Positions 31,905 through 39,549 of a DNA stretch of 39,549 nt are shown in pieces; positions within the stretch are counted from its first letter, which is position 1; each line of letters opens with the position of its first letter. The stretch spans positions 1 through 39,549 of the forward strand of contig CAKULV010000032.1 of assembly GCA_934667425.1 (NCBI GenBank), written 5' to 3'. Below the pieces are notes generated by a model, which worked only from the letters and a program-made list of their open reading frames with translations, did no database searches and was not told the DNA's origin. Source of the stretch: an uncultured Kiritimatiellota bacterium (GTDB lineage Bacteria > Verrucomicrobiota > Kiritimatiellia > RFP12 > UBA1067). A program made the position numbers and the translations under genes.

Positions 31905-32608
31905 TAAGCGCAGCGATAGCCCGACCCGTGAACCGTCTCTATGCGCGAGGCGTCTGCGCCGAGCTTCTTCCTCAACACGAGGATGTGCTGGTCTACGGTG
32001 CGTGTAGTGACGCCCGTGGCGTAGCCCCACAATTTGCTTATCAGCATGTCGCGGGTGACTACCTCGCCGGGATGCGACGCAAGCATGCGGAGGATGCGTA
32101 TCTCGCGGACGGAGAGTCCTTCGCTCTCGCCATCCGGGCCCACGAGCGCATAGCGCTTCACATCCACCAGATGCGACCCTATGCGGAAGTTCTCATCCTC
32201 CTGCGGAACCGGCCCCGTCTGCGGAGCCTGTGGCTGTCTGGCATTCTCCACACGGCGCAATATCGCCTTGATGCGGGAAACCAAAACCGCGCCGTCGAAC
32301 GGCTTTGGCAAGTAGTCGTCCGCTCCGAGATCCAGCCCAAGCGATATGTCTGCGGACGATCCCCTTGCGGACAGGAATATTATCGGCAGGGACGGATCCT
32401 CCTTGCGTATCTGGCCGAGTACCTGGTAGCCGTTTTTCCTTGGCATCATTATGTCGAGCAGAAGGACGTCAGGACGTTTCTCCGAATATGCGGCAAGCAC
32501 ATCTTCACCGTTCTGGGCAAGGCGTACTCCCCACCCTTCCTCTTCCAGAAGTATCCTGATGGTCTTGCGCATGGATTTCGTGTCGTCCGCGACCAGTATG
32601 TCAGTCAT
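31904..32608 (-). CDS. OmpR/PhoB-family response regulator
   Basis: A 234-residue regulator: receiver domain (D8, D9, phospho-acceptor D52 in VLLLDIMMPRKNG, K102 in YLPKPFDG), a Pro/Gln-rich linker, and a winged-helix DNA-binding domain (LSVREIRILRMLASHPGEVV, RTVDQHILVLRKKLGADASR, ETVHGSGYRC). The ATG at 32608 is used because GGGAGG lies 8 bases upstream; the TTG at 32614 overlaps the stop of the kinase. It is co-transcribed with the histidine kinase directly upstream. Its regulon is not visible here. Confidence 0.93.
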   Translation of the reverse strand: MTDILVADDTKSMRKTIRILLEEEGWGVRLAQNGEDVLAAYSEKRPDVLLLDIMMPRKNGYQVLGQIRKEDPSLPIIFLSARGSSADISLGLDLGADDYLPKPFDGAVLVSRIKAILRRVENARQPQAPQTGPVPQEDENFRIGSHLVDVKRYALVGPDGESEGLSVREIRILRMLASHPGEVVTRDMLISKLWGYATGVTTRTVDQHILVLRKKLGADASRIETVHGSGYRCA

Positions 32609-32610
32609 GC

Positions 32611-33807
32611 TCAATGCCTCCCTCCGTCTTTCCCGGAAGCCACAGCGGGCAGCGCCACCGTGAACACGCTTCCGCCACCATCGCGATCCGCGACGCCAAC
32701 GCGGCCACCCATTCCCTTCACGAAGCCAGCTACGATCGAAAGTCCAAGTCCAAGTCCGTACGTCTCGCCGCCGCGTTCCGCGTCATGCTGGTAGAACCGC
32801 TCGAACAGCCTTTCGCGGCGGTCGCGCGGGATTCCCTCACCCCGGTCCATGACGTCAATGGCCGCCATCCCGTCGCCGCAATCGCGGCACTGCACCTCTA
32901 TCAATCCGCCACCCGCATAGCGGCATGCGTTCTCGATGAGGTTTATCGCCACCTGCTCCACCTTGTCGCAATCCGCGACAGCCCGAACCGGAGCCCCCTG
33001 CCGGACGTTGATTACGCAATCGGGGTAGCGGCATCGCAGAAGACGGGCGGCGCTTTCCGCAACCTCGCGCAGATCAACGCTCTCACGGGCGAAGGTGAAC
33101 TTGCCGTTCCGCAGCCTCACGACGGTTAGGAGCTCCCCTATCATCCTTGCCATACGCGACGACTCGCGCTTGAGCGTATCGAGCGCGATGGCCCTGCGCC
33201 GCTCATCCTTGATCGTGCCGTCCGCCAGCGCGGAGGACAATGGCACGATGCTTCCGAGAGGCGTGTTGAGCTCATGTGATATCAGATCGAGAAAGGAATT
33301 CTTAACCTCAAGATCTTCGCGCACCCTTCTTGCCGTCCAGGCAAGATGCCACCCTCCCGCAAAGAGCGTGAAGAAAAGCAGAAGCACCATTACGAACCCG
33401 ATGCCGAGAAGATACAGCTCAGGACTGTCCTCGTACCTGAACGGCTTTTCGTCGTACCCGATTACGGTTCCATCGCCAAGCCGCGTCCAGCCGATGACGG
33501 CGCCATTTGTTCCGGCAAACCATCCGTACTTCACCCGATCGGAGAAATTCGTATTCGACGCGGATGCGTCCTTCGCCCACACGTGATCCGCACCGCCGTC
33601 CTTGACATATGCCCTGGCGCGCGTGGCAAGGCGCTGCCTCATGTTCCGCTCGTAGCGCCCGAACTGCTCGTCATATCCCGAACGCCTCATCTCGGACGCA
33701 AGTCCGCGTCCACCAAACAGCAGCAGCAATAGACCGGCCGCCGTAATCAGGATCGCCGGCAGGCCTATCAGCAGCAAGTAGGTTCTCGTGTCCCTGTCCA
33801 TTGGCAT
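32611..33807 (-). CDS. Membrane sensor histidine kinase (HisKA type)
   Basis: A 398-residue kinase with two membrane helices (about 9-31 and 131-154), a short periplasmic domain of about 100 residues between them, HisKA with H178 (FLDLISHELNTPLGSIVPLS), N-box NLIENACRYA (289-298), G1 DRGEGIP (321-327) and G2 GLGLGLSIV (351-359). There is no HAMP domain: only about 15 residues separate the second helix from HisKA. AGGA lies about 9 bases before the ATG at 33807; an ATG two codons later is possible. It pairs with the OmpR-type regulator, whose start overlaps its stop, and lies 46 bases after the HD/phosphatase fusion gene. Confidence 0.93.
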   Translation of the reverse strand: MPMDRDTRTYLLLIGLPAILITAAGLLLLLFGGRGLASEMRRSGYDEQFGRYERNMRQRLATRARAYVKDGGADHVWAKDASASNTNFSDRVKYGWFAGTNGAVIGWTRLGDGTVIGYDEKPFRYEDSPELYLLGIGFVMVLLLFFTLFAGGWHLAWTARRVREDLEVKNSFLDLISHELNTPLGSIVPLSSALADGTIKDERRRAIALDTLKRESSRMARMIGELLTVVRLRNGKFTFARESVDLREVAESAARLLRCRYPDCVINVRQGAPVRAVADCDKVEQVAINLIENACRYAGGGLIEVQCRDCGDGMAAIDVMDRGEGIPRDRRERLFERFYQHDAERGGETYGLGLGLSIVAGFVKGMGGRVGVADRDGGGSVFTVALPAVASGKDGGRH

Positions 33808-33853
33808 CTCGAACGTTCCTATCCATGCTGTGGCTACCCGCCTCCGACCTCCG

Positions 33854-35272
33854 TCAACTTACGCCGACCACCCCATGCGAAAGGCCCGAGCGCACGAGGC
33901 CATAGCGCCTGGAGCCATCCGGCTCAACTATGATTGCCGCCGAATCGAGGAACCGCACCCAGTTGTCCAACGACCAGTCACGCTTCACCCCGCGCGCATG
34001 GAGATACGCCGCGTTGTAGAGGTCGTGCGTCGTGAATATGCCGAGTTTCGCCCTGAACTCGCCAAGCGCCCAGGCCTCCAGGGCGTCGCTTGCCGAGCCA
34101 ATCTCCCGGAAGCCTCGCTGGCGGCCGTCCGCCATGTACCTGAACACCTCCTTGAAGAAGGATCCGTCCTTGAAAAGTTCGTAGACCTCATGCTGATCCG
34201 CAAAGTAGAACGAATCGTTTCCAAGCCTGCCATCAAGCGGGATATCAGCATTGCCGCAGCCCATGCCCTCTGCAATGCACTGCGCCGTCTGCCTTGTGCG
34301 CAGCAGTGGGCTGGAGACGAACTGCACGTCGCCCGCAAAATCCTTCAGCCGCGCACCGAAAAGGGTAGCCGTGCGTCTGCCCTCGTCCGTCAGCGGCAAT
34401 TCCATGCCAAACGTAGGGTCATCGTTGTCGATCTTCGTGCGTTCGCCGTGGCGCACCATGAGCAGCACGCGGTTCCCGCAGCGGAGTTCCGCCTCTACGT
34501 CATCGAGGGTCATTTCGCCGCCCGCCGGACGGCACAGCGCATCGGTCTCGGCATCCCCTCCGGTAAGCTCGGCAAGGAACCGTCTGCGAAAGGCCAGATG
34601 CCCCCGCTCGGCGGCGATCCTTCTCGCCGTACCGAAATGCAGGCCCGACTTCAGCCATCCGACCTGTATCAGGACAAAGTCGGCAAGGGCCCGGATATGC
34701 CTGTAATCCACGGCAGATCCGGCGCGAACCGCATCTATCACCTCGCGGCTGGGACGGGCTATGATCGGAAGGTTCCAGAACGCCGTGCTGTCGCTGCGCC
34801 AGTCGGTCGTGGCCAGCTGATCCTCAAGCACCCTGAAGATATCGAGCTTGTCCGCGTCCCTGACGCAATTGGCCACGGCTTCCGCGAACGGGTCCATTCC
34901 CTCGGGCAGATCACGACGATTGTGAAGCAATACCGCACCCAGTATCTCATTTGCGCGCGGCTCGCCATCGAGCCAACCTGACGACTTCACGATATCATGC
35001 GACAGCTCTGCATGGTCTATGCTGTCCGCGTCCCGAAAGGTATTGTATCTCTTCAGCTGCTCGTAACGCCCAGTATCGTGAAGAAGCGCAGCGGCTTCGC
35101 ATGCGCCAGCAAGCTCCTCGCCGAATCCCTCGCCTTTCGCTATCGCCTTCGCGTTGGCCACGACAAACTGCGTATGCACCCGCTTGAGCTCCATCATCGG
35201 AGAGAGGATGCCGCCCGCCCTGAATCCATCCACGTAGGCGGAGTAGAGCCTGTTGAGCCTGTCTAGATCCAT
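33854..35272 (-). CDS. HD-domain / histidine-phosphatase fusion protein
   Basis: A 472-residue two-domain protein. The N-terminal HD phosphohydrolase has metal ligands H33, H65-D66 (LLHDTGRYEQ), H87, H117 and D139/D141 (VRDADKLD). The C-terminal histidine phosphatase (phosphoglycerate-mutase superfamily) has the catalytic RHGE at 274-277, LTDEGRRTA, R325 in SSPLLRTRQTAQ and the second histidine H416 in IFTTHDLYN. Both catalytic sets look complete, so it may carry out two successive hydrolytic steps on a nucleotide or phosphoester. No signal or membrane helix is seen. The ATG at 35272 lies 2 bases after the coiled-coil gene stop; a GTG at 35281 is an alternative. It probably belongs to the operon with the kinase and regulator downstream. 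The substrate is unknown. Confidence 0.85.
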   Translation of the reverse strand: MDLDRLNRLYSAYVDGFRAGGILSPMMELKRVHTQFVVANAKAIAKGEGFGEELAGACEAAALLHDTGRYEQLKRYNTFRDADSIDHAELSHDIVKSSGWLDGEPRANEILGAVLLHNRRDLPEGMDPFAEAVANCVRDADKLDIFRVLEDQLATTDWRSDSTAFWNLPIIARPSREVIDAVRAGSAVDYRHIRALADFVLIQVGWLKSGLHFGTARRIAAERGHLAFRRRFLAELTGGDAETDALCRPAGGEMTLDDVEAELRCGNRVLLMVRHGERTKIDNDDPTFGMELPLTDEGRRTATLFGARLKDFAGDVQFVSSPLLRTRQTAQCIAEGMGCGNADIPLDGRLGNDSFYFADQHEVYELFKDGSFFKEVFRYMADGRQRGFREIGSASDALEAWALGEFRAKLGIFTTHDLYNAAYLHARGVKRDWSLDNWVRFLDSAAIIVEPDGSRRYGLVRSGLSHGVVGVS

Positions 35273-35274
35273 CG

Positions 35275-35769
35275 TCACCACCTTCGTCCGCCGATTTCGA
35301 CCTTTGCAGCCTCGGCCGCCGCGCGGCGGACGGCGAACAGAGCCCGCCCCATCCGCACAAGCTTCTGCTCCAGTTCGGAATTAAGTCCGCGCACCTCATC
35401 GAGATCAAGCTTAAGTTCGGAGACTTCACCCTCAAGGGCGGCAATGCGAGCCTGGAGTGCTTTCCTGTCGGATCCCAGAGCGGCCTTTTCAGCCTTAAGC
35501 CGCGCATTTTCGTCCGCCAGCGTCTGTCGCTCGGCCTCCAGGGAGGCCTTGGCGGACTCCAACGACTGCTTCTCCTCCGCAAGGGTAGAATGCAGTTCCT
35601 TGAGTTCGGCATTGTCGCGGGCCATCTCCTGGACCACAACGCGCTGGACATCAAGCTCGTCAACCGGATCCGCTTCAGGTTCCGCCTGCACTTCGCTGAT
35701 GTCGGCCTGTTCGTCCCGACGCCCCTTCATTCCCAGCATTTCGGCAAAAAGTGACTTGTCATCATTCAT
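35275..35769 (-). CDS. Small cytoplasmic coiled-coil protein
   Basis: A 164-residue protein with an acidic N-terminus (residues 20-45) and one long predicted coiled coil (about 46-145, for example KELHSTLAEEKQSLESAKAS and ARIAALEGEVSELKLDLDE), then a short basic end. No domain is recognised and no export signal is seen. The ATG at 35769 is exactly 7 bases after the TATAAT box; an earlier in-frame ATG at 35778 overlaps that box and cannot be used from this promoter. It precedes the HD/phosphatase gene by 2 bases and could be its structural partner, but this is only neighbourhood inference. Confidence 0.75.
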   Translation of the reverse strand: MNDDKSLFAEMLGMKGRRDEQADISEVQAEPEADPVDELDVQRVVVQEMARDNAELKELHSTLAEEKQSLESAKASLEAERQTLADENARLKAEKAALGSDRKALQARIAALEGEVSELKLDLDEVRGLNSELEQKLVRMGRALFAVRRAAAEAAKVEIGGRRW

Positions 35770-35776
35770 GTAGTAC

Positions 35777-35785
35777 ATTATACCA
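35777..35785 (-). promoter_or_regulatory. Extended -10 promoter of the coiled-coil gene, leaderless spacing
   Basis: TGG-TATAAT on the minus strand (35785 to 35777) is followed by GTACTAC and the ATG. It shares TGTGGTATAAT with the proC promoter. It lies 11 bases beyond the adjacent PSP1 gene stop and probably drives the four-gene unit down to 31904. Confidence 0.62.
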
Positions 35786-35795
35786 CATCATTGGG

Positions 35796-36458
35796 CTACT
35801 GGCCGTCGCGTTCGAACGCAAGGCAGCACTTGAACCTTCCGCACGTTCCATTCATGGTCATGACGGATGCCGCACACCTGTCTGGAGATATGCGCTGCGG
35901 AAAGCGGTTCTGCCAACTGCAGCAGCAGCACACTCGTCCACATGGGCCAAGCCCGCCAAACTCCGCGATCTCATCGCGCGGGCCGATGGCCCGTACGCTG
36001 ACATCCACGCCATATAGGCTTCTAAGGGAATCTTGCGCATCGGAGAAATCCGGCTTTATACTGTCCGAAACATACTTGACGAAAAGCCTCTTTTGCCCAA
36101 ACGACAGCCTGACGGAGGCTATGCGCAAGTCCGAAGCGTTCCCTACCTTGCCCAAGAGCACCGTACGCATCACTTCCGCGAGTTTCACGTTGTCGGATGC
36201 AATGCGTTCATCCTGCCCCGAGAGCGGCCGCACCAACCTGAACCCCGGCAGTTTCGTCCCGTGCCTCTGCGGATCATACGGCTCGACGCACACCACGCAT
36301 CCCACATCCTCGCCATAGTCAAGCGCCACAACAAACCGTCCGGTCGTATCGGGCGTGACGGTTCCATCCTGCACCAGGCCATCCTCGACACGCACAAGGA
36401 ACTGCCCCCTCTCCGGCATCTGCACCCTTGCGACGAGAATCTGCTGGTCTGCGTTCAT
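35796..36458 (-). CDS. PSP1-domain protein (YaaT/RicT-like)
   Basis: A 220-residue protein whose C-terminal half is the PSP1 domain. It has the cysteine-rich signature FGGLGPCGRVCCCCSWQNRF near residues 165-184 and the family ending NGTCGRFKCCLAFE. In Bacillus the homologue YaaT (RicT) sits beside holB and tmk and belongs to the Y-complex with YlbF and YmcA that influences mRNA processing; the same neighbourhood exists here. The cysteines may hold an iron-sulfur cluster, as shown for the Bacillus complex. AGGAG precedes the ATG, 8 bases after holB. YlbF/YmcA partners are not in this window, so function in this phylum is open. Confidence 0.88.
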   Translation of the reverse strand: MNADQQILVARVQMPERGQFLVRVEDGLVQDGTVTPDTTGRFVVALDYGEDVGCVVCVEPYDPQRHGTKLPGFRLVRPLSGQDERIASDNVKLAEVMRTVLLGKVGNASDLRIASVRLSFGQKRLFVKYVSDSIKPDFSDAQDSLRSLYGVDVSVRAIGPRDEIAEFGGLGPCGRVCCCCSWQNRFPQRISPDRCAASVMTMNGTCGRFKCCLAFERDGQ

Positions 36459-36466
36459 CCTGGCTC

Positions 36467-37351
36467 CTAAGCGAACCTTGCGCGATCCATGAAAAACGAA
36501 AGCACTGCCAATTCGTTCATGTTGCAGTCGAAGGAATGCGCCATGTCCTCAACCGCCTCTATGTTCCGATACGCCGCGTATCCGGGCGTGGCCCGCATTT
36601 TCTGGGCAAAGAATTCCATTACGGTGAAAAGGAAGTCACGCCTGTATTCGCGATAGCGGGATGAAACGAGCGCATCGCATTCTGCATCGGAGAGTTCCAT
36701 CCCCTCCTGCGCGGAAGTCTTGAGTTCCGCAGAAATCTCACGTTCGGCGGCATCCTTAAGTTCCGCAAGGACGGCAGCAAGGCGATCTGCGCAAGCGGCC
36801 TTGTTCAGCAATCCGGCGGCGGTCGCATCCGCAAGCCCGGGGGCGGACAGGGCGCCGAACACGTTTGTTCGCCATGGTTCTGGAAGAAGGTGTTCGCGGG
36901 CGTCGGGGAGGTCTATCCGCTGGCAACGCGAGACTATCGTCGGAAGCAGCTGTTCGGGAGCCTCCGTCAACAGGAGAAACACCGTCTTCGGCGGAGGCTC
37001 CTCAAGAGTCTTCAAAAACGCATTTGCGCTCGCCTCGTTCAGACGATCAGCCCCGACAAGTACGCCGGCCTTCCATCCACCCGAGAACGCGGTCTGAGAA
37101 ACCGGGGCAATCAGCTTTTCGTGTATGGCCGATACGGACACGATCCTGGACTTGAGTTCAGGATAGATCCAATGGATGTCGGGATGCTTCTTGAGCCCAT
37201 CGTATCCAATGCCGGGGAACAGGTCGCTCAACACCAGCTTCGCAAGCTCAAGCGCCATGCCACGCACACCCCCGATGACAAGGTAACCATGGGCGATGCG
37301 TCCGTTTCCTATCGCAGTCGCGATCAGAGAATGGGCCGAATCGAGTTCCAT
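36467..37351 (-). CDS. holB: DNA polymerase III delta-prime subunit (clamp loader)
   Basis: A 294-residue AAA+-like clamp-loader subunit. The family core is clear: AGVLVGADRLNEASANAFLK, TLEEPPPKTVFLLLTEAPEQ and the SRC motif in LLPTIVSRCQRIDL. The P-loop region is degenerate (VIGGVRGMALELAK lacks the GK-S/T), as expected for a subunit that does not hydrolyse ATP. The zinc-binding cysteine module of E. coli delta-prime is absent. The C-terminal helical part is divergent. The ATG overlaps the end of tmk by 28 bases. It is part of the conserved tmk-holB-PSP1 group. Confidence 0.88.
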   Translation of the reverse strand: MELDSAHSLIATAIGNGRIAHGYLVIGGVRGMALELAKLVLSDLFPGIGYDGLKKHPDIHWIYPELKSRIVSVSAIHEKLIAPVSQTAFSGGWKAGVLVGADRLNEASANAFLKTLEEPPPKTVFLLLTEAPEQLLPTIVSRCQRIDLPDAREHLLPEPWRTNVFGALSAPGLADATAAGLLNKAACADRLAAVLAELKDAAEREISAELKTSAQEGMELSDAECDALVSSRYREYRRDFLFTVMEFFAQKMRATPGYAAYRNIEAVEDMAHSFDCNMNELAVLSFFMDRARFA

Positions 37352-37956
37352 ACCTTCTCCGCCACTTCATCAACGGTTCCGTCAGCCGAAATCACCGAGA
37401 AACGGTTCGGAGCTGCGGACGCAAGATCAAGAAAGCCCTTCCTCAGACGCTCGTGGAAATCTTCGCCGGCGCATTCCATCCTGTCCGCAACCGTGTGCGT
37501 AACGGCTTCCCTCGCGCGCATGCGAAACGAAGCCACTTCCGGCGAAACGTTCAGGAGCACCGTCTTGTCGGGAAGAAGGCCTCCAGTGGCGAATTCGTTC
37601 AGCCGCCTAAGTTCGGCGAGATCGAAGCCGCGTCCATACCCCTGATACGCAAAAGTGGAGTCCTCAAACCTGTCGCAGAGGACCCATTTCCCGGACGAGA
37701 TGGCGGGGCGCAGCACGTTTTCGACAAGCTGTGCGCGGCTTGCGAGAAAGAGGAGCGTTTCGGCGCGGGCATTGGGCGGATCCTCCATCTCCTCGCGCAC
37801 AAGCGATCTGATGCGCTCGGACAGCACCGTCCCGCCCGGCTCGCGGGCCAGCACCACATCCTTGCCACATTCGCGAAGGCGATCGGCCAGCAACCGGATC
37901 TGGGTGCTTTTCCCGCACCCTTCACCGCCTTCGAACGTGATGAACCGGCCCTTCAC
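37324..37956 (-). CDS. tmk: Thymidylate kinase
   Basis: A 210-residue kinase converting dTMP to dTDP. It has the P-loop FEGGEGCGKSTQ (residues 8-19), the base-recognition segment REPGGT, the DRF/DRY-type motif LCDRFEDSTFAYQGYGRGFD and a lid region around RMECAGEDFHERLRKGF. The start is GTG at 37956, with GGGAG 8 bases upstream. It lies 20 bases after lysS and overlaps holB by 28 bases, so it belongs to the lysS-tmk-holB-PSP1 operon. Confidence 0.96.
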   Translation of the reverse strand: MKGRFITFEGGEGCGKSTQIRLLADRLRECGKDVVLAREPGGTVLSERIRSLVREEMEDPPNARAETLLFLASRAQLVENVLRPAISSGKWVLCDRFEDSTFAYQGYGRGFDLAELRRLNEFATGGLLPDKTVLLNVSPEVASFRMRAREAVTHTVADRMECAGEDFHERLRKGFLDLASAAPNRFSVISADGTVDEVAEKVWNSIRPIL

Positions 37957-37976
37957 GCCACTGCTCCCAGCGTAGG

Positions 37977-39431
37977 CTACGCCCTCTTCATCTGGGGGAA
38001 CAGGACGACGTCACGGATGCCGTCAACGCCGGTAAGCAGCATTACGAGGCGATCCATGCCGATGCCGAGTCCGCCGGTGGGCGGCATGCCGCACTCAAGC
38101 GCGGAAATGAAGTCCTCATCGATCTTCTCGGTATCTTCACCGGCTTGGTTCTCAAGGGCCTTCCGCTGCTCAAGCGGATTGTTCTGTTCGGTATAGCCCG
38201 GACACAGTTCGCGTCCTCCGACAACGAACTCAAACACATCGACGAGCTTAGGATCGTCCTCGCAGGCCTTGGCGAGAGGAACGAACTCATGCGGAAGGCG
38301 CGTGACAAAAGTCGGTTGGCGAAGCGTCTTCTCAATCATCTTGTCGTATACCTCATGGGTGAGCATGAGGGAATTGGTCGCATCGTCAAGTTCAAGATTG
38401 ATGTTCTCCGCCTTGCCGAAGGCCTTCGCCTTCTCCATCTGGGCCTCAAACGGAAGGTCAAACCAGTCATCGCCCATCTTCGCCTTGACGAGATCGCCGT
38501 AGGAGACGCGCCTGTACGGAGGAGTGAAGTCTATGATCTCCTTCGACTCTCCGTACTCTATCTGCCTTGTGCCGATCACCGTGTCGCAAAGGTGGGGGAT
38601 CAGCCCCTCGATGATGTTCTCCATCGACGTGCGGTCACCGTACGCCTCATATACCTCAAGCACGGTAAACTCGGGGTTGTGGCTGCGGTCTATGCCCTCG
38701 TTGCGAAAATCCTTGCCGAGCTCAAACACCTTGTTCATCCCACCGACAAGAAGCCGCTTGAGGTACAGTTCCGGGGCTATTCGCAAGACCATGTGCTGGT
38801 CAAGAGCATTGAAATGCGTCTCGAACGGCTTGGCGGCGGCTCCGCCCGCCTGTCCCTGGAGTATTGGGGTCTCGACCTCGTAGAAGCCCCTGCCCCAAAG
38901 ATATTTGCGGGTCTCCGCAAGTATCTTCGATCTGGTGAAGAAACGGCCCCTCGACTCGTCATTGGTCATCAGATCCACATAGCGGCGACGATAGCGCTCC
39001 TCCTGGTCGGTAAGGCCATGGAACTTCTCTGGCGGCTGTTCAAGCGCCTTTGCAAGGAGTTCCCAATCCTTGACGACGATGGATTTCTCACCACGCTGGG
39101 TGGTGAAGAGGTCGCCTTTCACGCCGATGATGTCGCCAAGGTGCAAAAGCTTGAACCCGGCGAAGAGACGCTCGTCTAGCTGGTCGCGCCTGAATATGAG
39201 CTGGAACTTGTCCGTACCGTCATTTATGGTGCAGAAGTTCATCTTGCCCATGCGGCGGATCATCATAAGGCGACCTGCGGCAAGAACCTCTCTGCCTTCC
39301 GAAAACTCGGCGCGGATCTTGCTCAGATCGTCATGCGGATATGCACGACCATAGGGGCGAAACCCAAGCTTCTCAAGTTCCGCCATCGCGGCCAAACGGT
39401 TCTCGCGATATTCGTTTGTCTCAACCTCCAT
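37977..39431 (-). CDS. lysS: Lysyl-tRNA synthetase, class II
   Basis: A 484-residue class II synthetase charging tRNA-Lys. It has an N-terminal OB-fold anticodon-binding domain (about 50-150, GRLMMIRRMGKMNFCTINDG), motif 1 around the ILAETRKYLWGRGFYEVETP region, motif 2 (KDFRNEGIDRSHNPEFTVLE) and motif 3 (GGLGIGMDRLVMLLTG). The ATG at 39431 is preceded by AAGGAGGAG; the in-frame start at 39455 lies upstream of that site. It begins only 56 bases after the 5S rRNA end and no promoter is evident between them, so read-through from the rRNA operon is possible. It heads the unit lysS-tmk-holB-PSP1. Confidence 0.96.
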   Translation of the reverse strand: MEVETNEYRENRLAAMAELEKLGFRPYGRAYPHDDLSKIRAEFSEGREVLAAGRLMMIRRMGKMNFCTINDGTDKFQLIFRRDQLDERLFAGFKLLHLGDIIGVKGDLFTTQRGEKSIVVKDWELLAKALEQPPEKFHGLTDQEERYRRRYVDLMTNDESRGRFFTRSKILAETRKYLWGRGFYEVETPILQGQAGGAAAKPFETHFNALDQHMVLRIAPELYLKRLLVGGMNKVFELGKDFRNEGIDRSHNPEFTVLEVYEAYGDRTSMENIIEGLIPHLCDTVIGTRQIEYGESKEIIDFTPPYRRVSYGDLVKAKMGDDWFDLPFEAQMEKAKAFGKAENINLELDDATNSLMLTHEVYDKMIEKTLRQPTFVTRLPHEFVPLAKACEDDPKLVDVFEFVVGGRELCPGYTEQNNPLEQRKALENQAGEDTEKIDEDFISALECGMPPTGGLGIGMDRLVMLLTGVDGIRDVVLFPQMKRA

Positions 39432-39473
39432 ATCCACTCCTCCTTCGATCCGCAAGTCCGCCTTGGCGGTTTG

Positions 39474-39487
39474 AAAACAAAAAAAAA
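39474..39487 (-). terminator. T-tract directly after the 5S rRNA
   Basis: On the minus strand nine T, a G and four T follow the last 5S base. Together with the 5S terminal helix this resembles a terminator or processing end of the rRNA operon. The stem partner lies outside the window, so strength cannot be judged. Confidence 0.5.
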
Positions 39488-39549
39488 GCCGGCGGCGCCC
39501 TACTCTCGCACGGGCGAGTCCCGCACTACCCTCGGCGAAGGGGCCCTTG
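39488..39549 (-). rRNA. rrf: 5S rRNA, 3' part (5' end outside the window)
   Basis: Read on the minus strand, the segment contains CGCCGAGGGTAGTGCGGGAC, then CGTGCGAGAGTAGGGCGCCG and the terminal-helix strand GCCGCCGGC. This matches the conserved 3' half of bacterial 5S rRNA (E. coli CGCCGATGGTAGTG and GCGAGAGTAGGG). About 62 of roughly 110-120 bases are present. The rest of the rRNA operon should lie to the right. Confidence 0.93.

Noticed and set aside
33788..34981. Plus-strand frame opposite the HD/phosphatase fusion
   Set aside because: Antisense shadow; the minus strand has complete catalytic motifs.
1..39549. CRISPR arrays, insertion sequences, tRNA genes or prophage modules
   Set aside because: None seen: no regularly spaced direct repeats, no transposase or integrase motifs, and no cloverleaf that I could support by eye.

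Overview
The window looks like a chromosomal segment of a GC-rich Gram-negative bacterium of the PVC superphylum, most likely Kiritimatiellota, Lentisphaerota or a related Verrucomicrobiota lineage. This is an inference from gene content. An ECF sigma factor sits next to a membrane Ser/Thr kinase. There is a secreted SUMF1-type protein, two large secreted DUF4838 proteins with a Tat-type FAD oxidoreductase, and a polymorphic-membrane-protein-like beta-helix protein. An LptD-like barrel implies an outer membrane. No 16S gene is present, so the phylum cannot be fixed here.

Left part (1-6400), accessory: a truncated radC, an ECF sigma factor/kinase pair, a convergent secreted SUMF1-like protein, and then a visibly more AT-rich island. 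The island carries a DUF3990-DUF3791-DUF3791 operon (probable ADP-ribosyltransferase-type toxin module), a degraded frame, a CoiA-like nuclease and a DUF4160-DUF2442 pair. Next come an iron-sulfur flavoprotein and a sodium:neurotransmitter-type symporter (6459-8453).

Centre (8563-17675): one compact operon mreB-mreC-mreD-mrdA-mrdB-rng-lptD. It joins the rod-shape elongasome, an RNase E/G enzyme and an LPS-assembly-like outer-membrane protein. Convergent to it is proC followed by two paralogous proteins, each with tandem GYF_2-like modules and a coiled coil.

Right-centre (20693-31873): a secreted set on the minus strand (beta-helix protein, DUF4838 protein, FAD oxidoreductase, DUF4838 protein) that looks like a glycan-processing locus. 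Divergent from it is a NarL-type two-component pair whose sensor has a large periplasmic part. An 18-bp dyad lies exactly between the two divergent promoters.

Right end (31904-39549), all minus strand: a coiled-coil protein, an HD/histidine-phosphatase fusion, a membrane histidine kinase and an OmpR-type regulator; then lysS-tmk-holB-PSP1 (yaaT-like) directly downstream of the 3' end of a 5S rRNA gene.

The most general signal is in the promoters. At four genes (mreB, proC, the NarL-type sensor kinase, the coiled-coil gene) a TATAAT or TATACT box is followed by exactly 7 nt and then the ATG, with no Shine-Dalgarno sequence. This implies leaderless mRNAs, while most other genes here have clear AGGAG-type sites.
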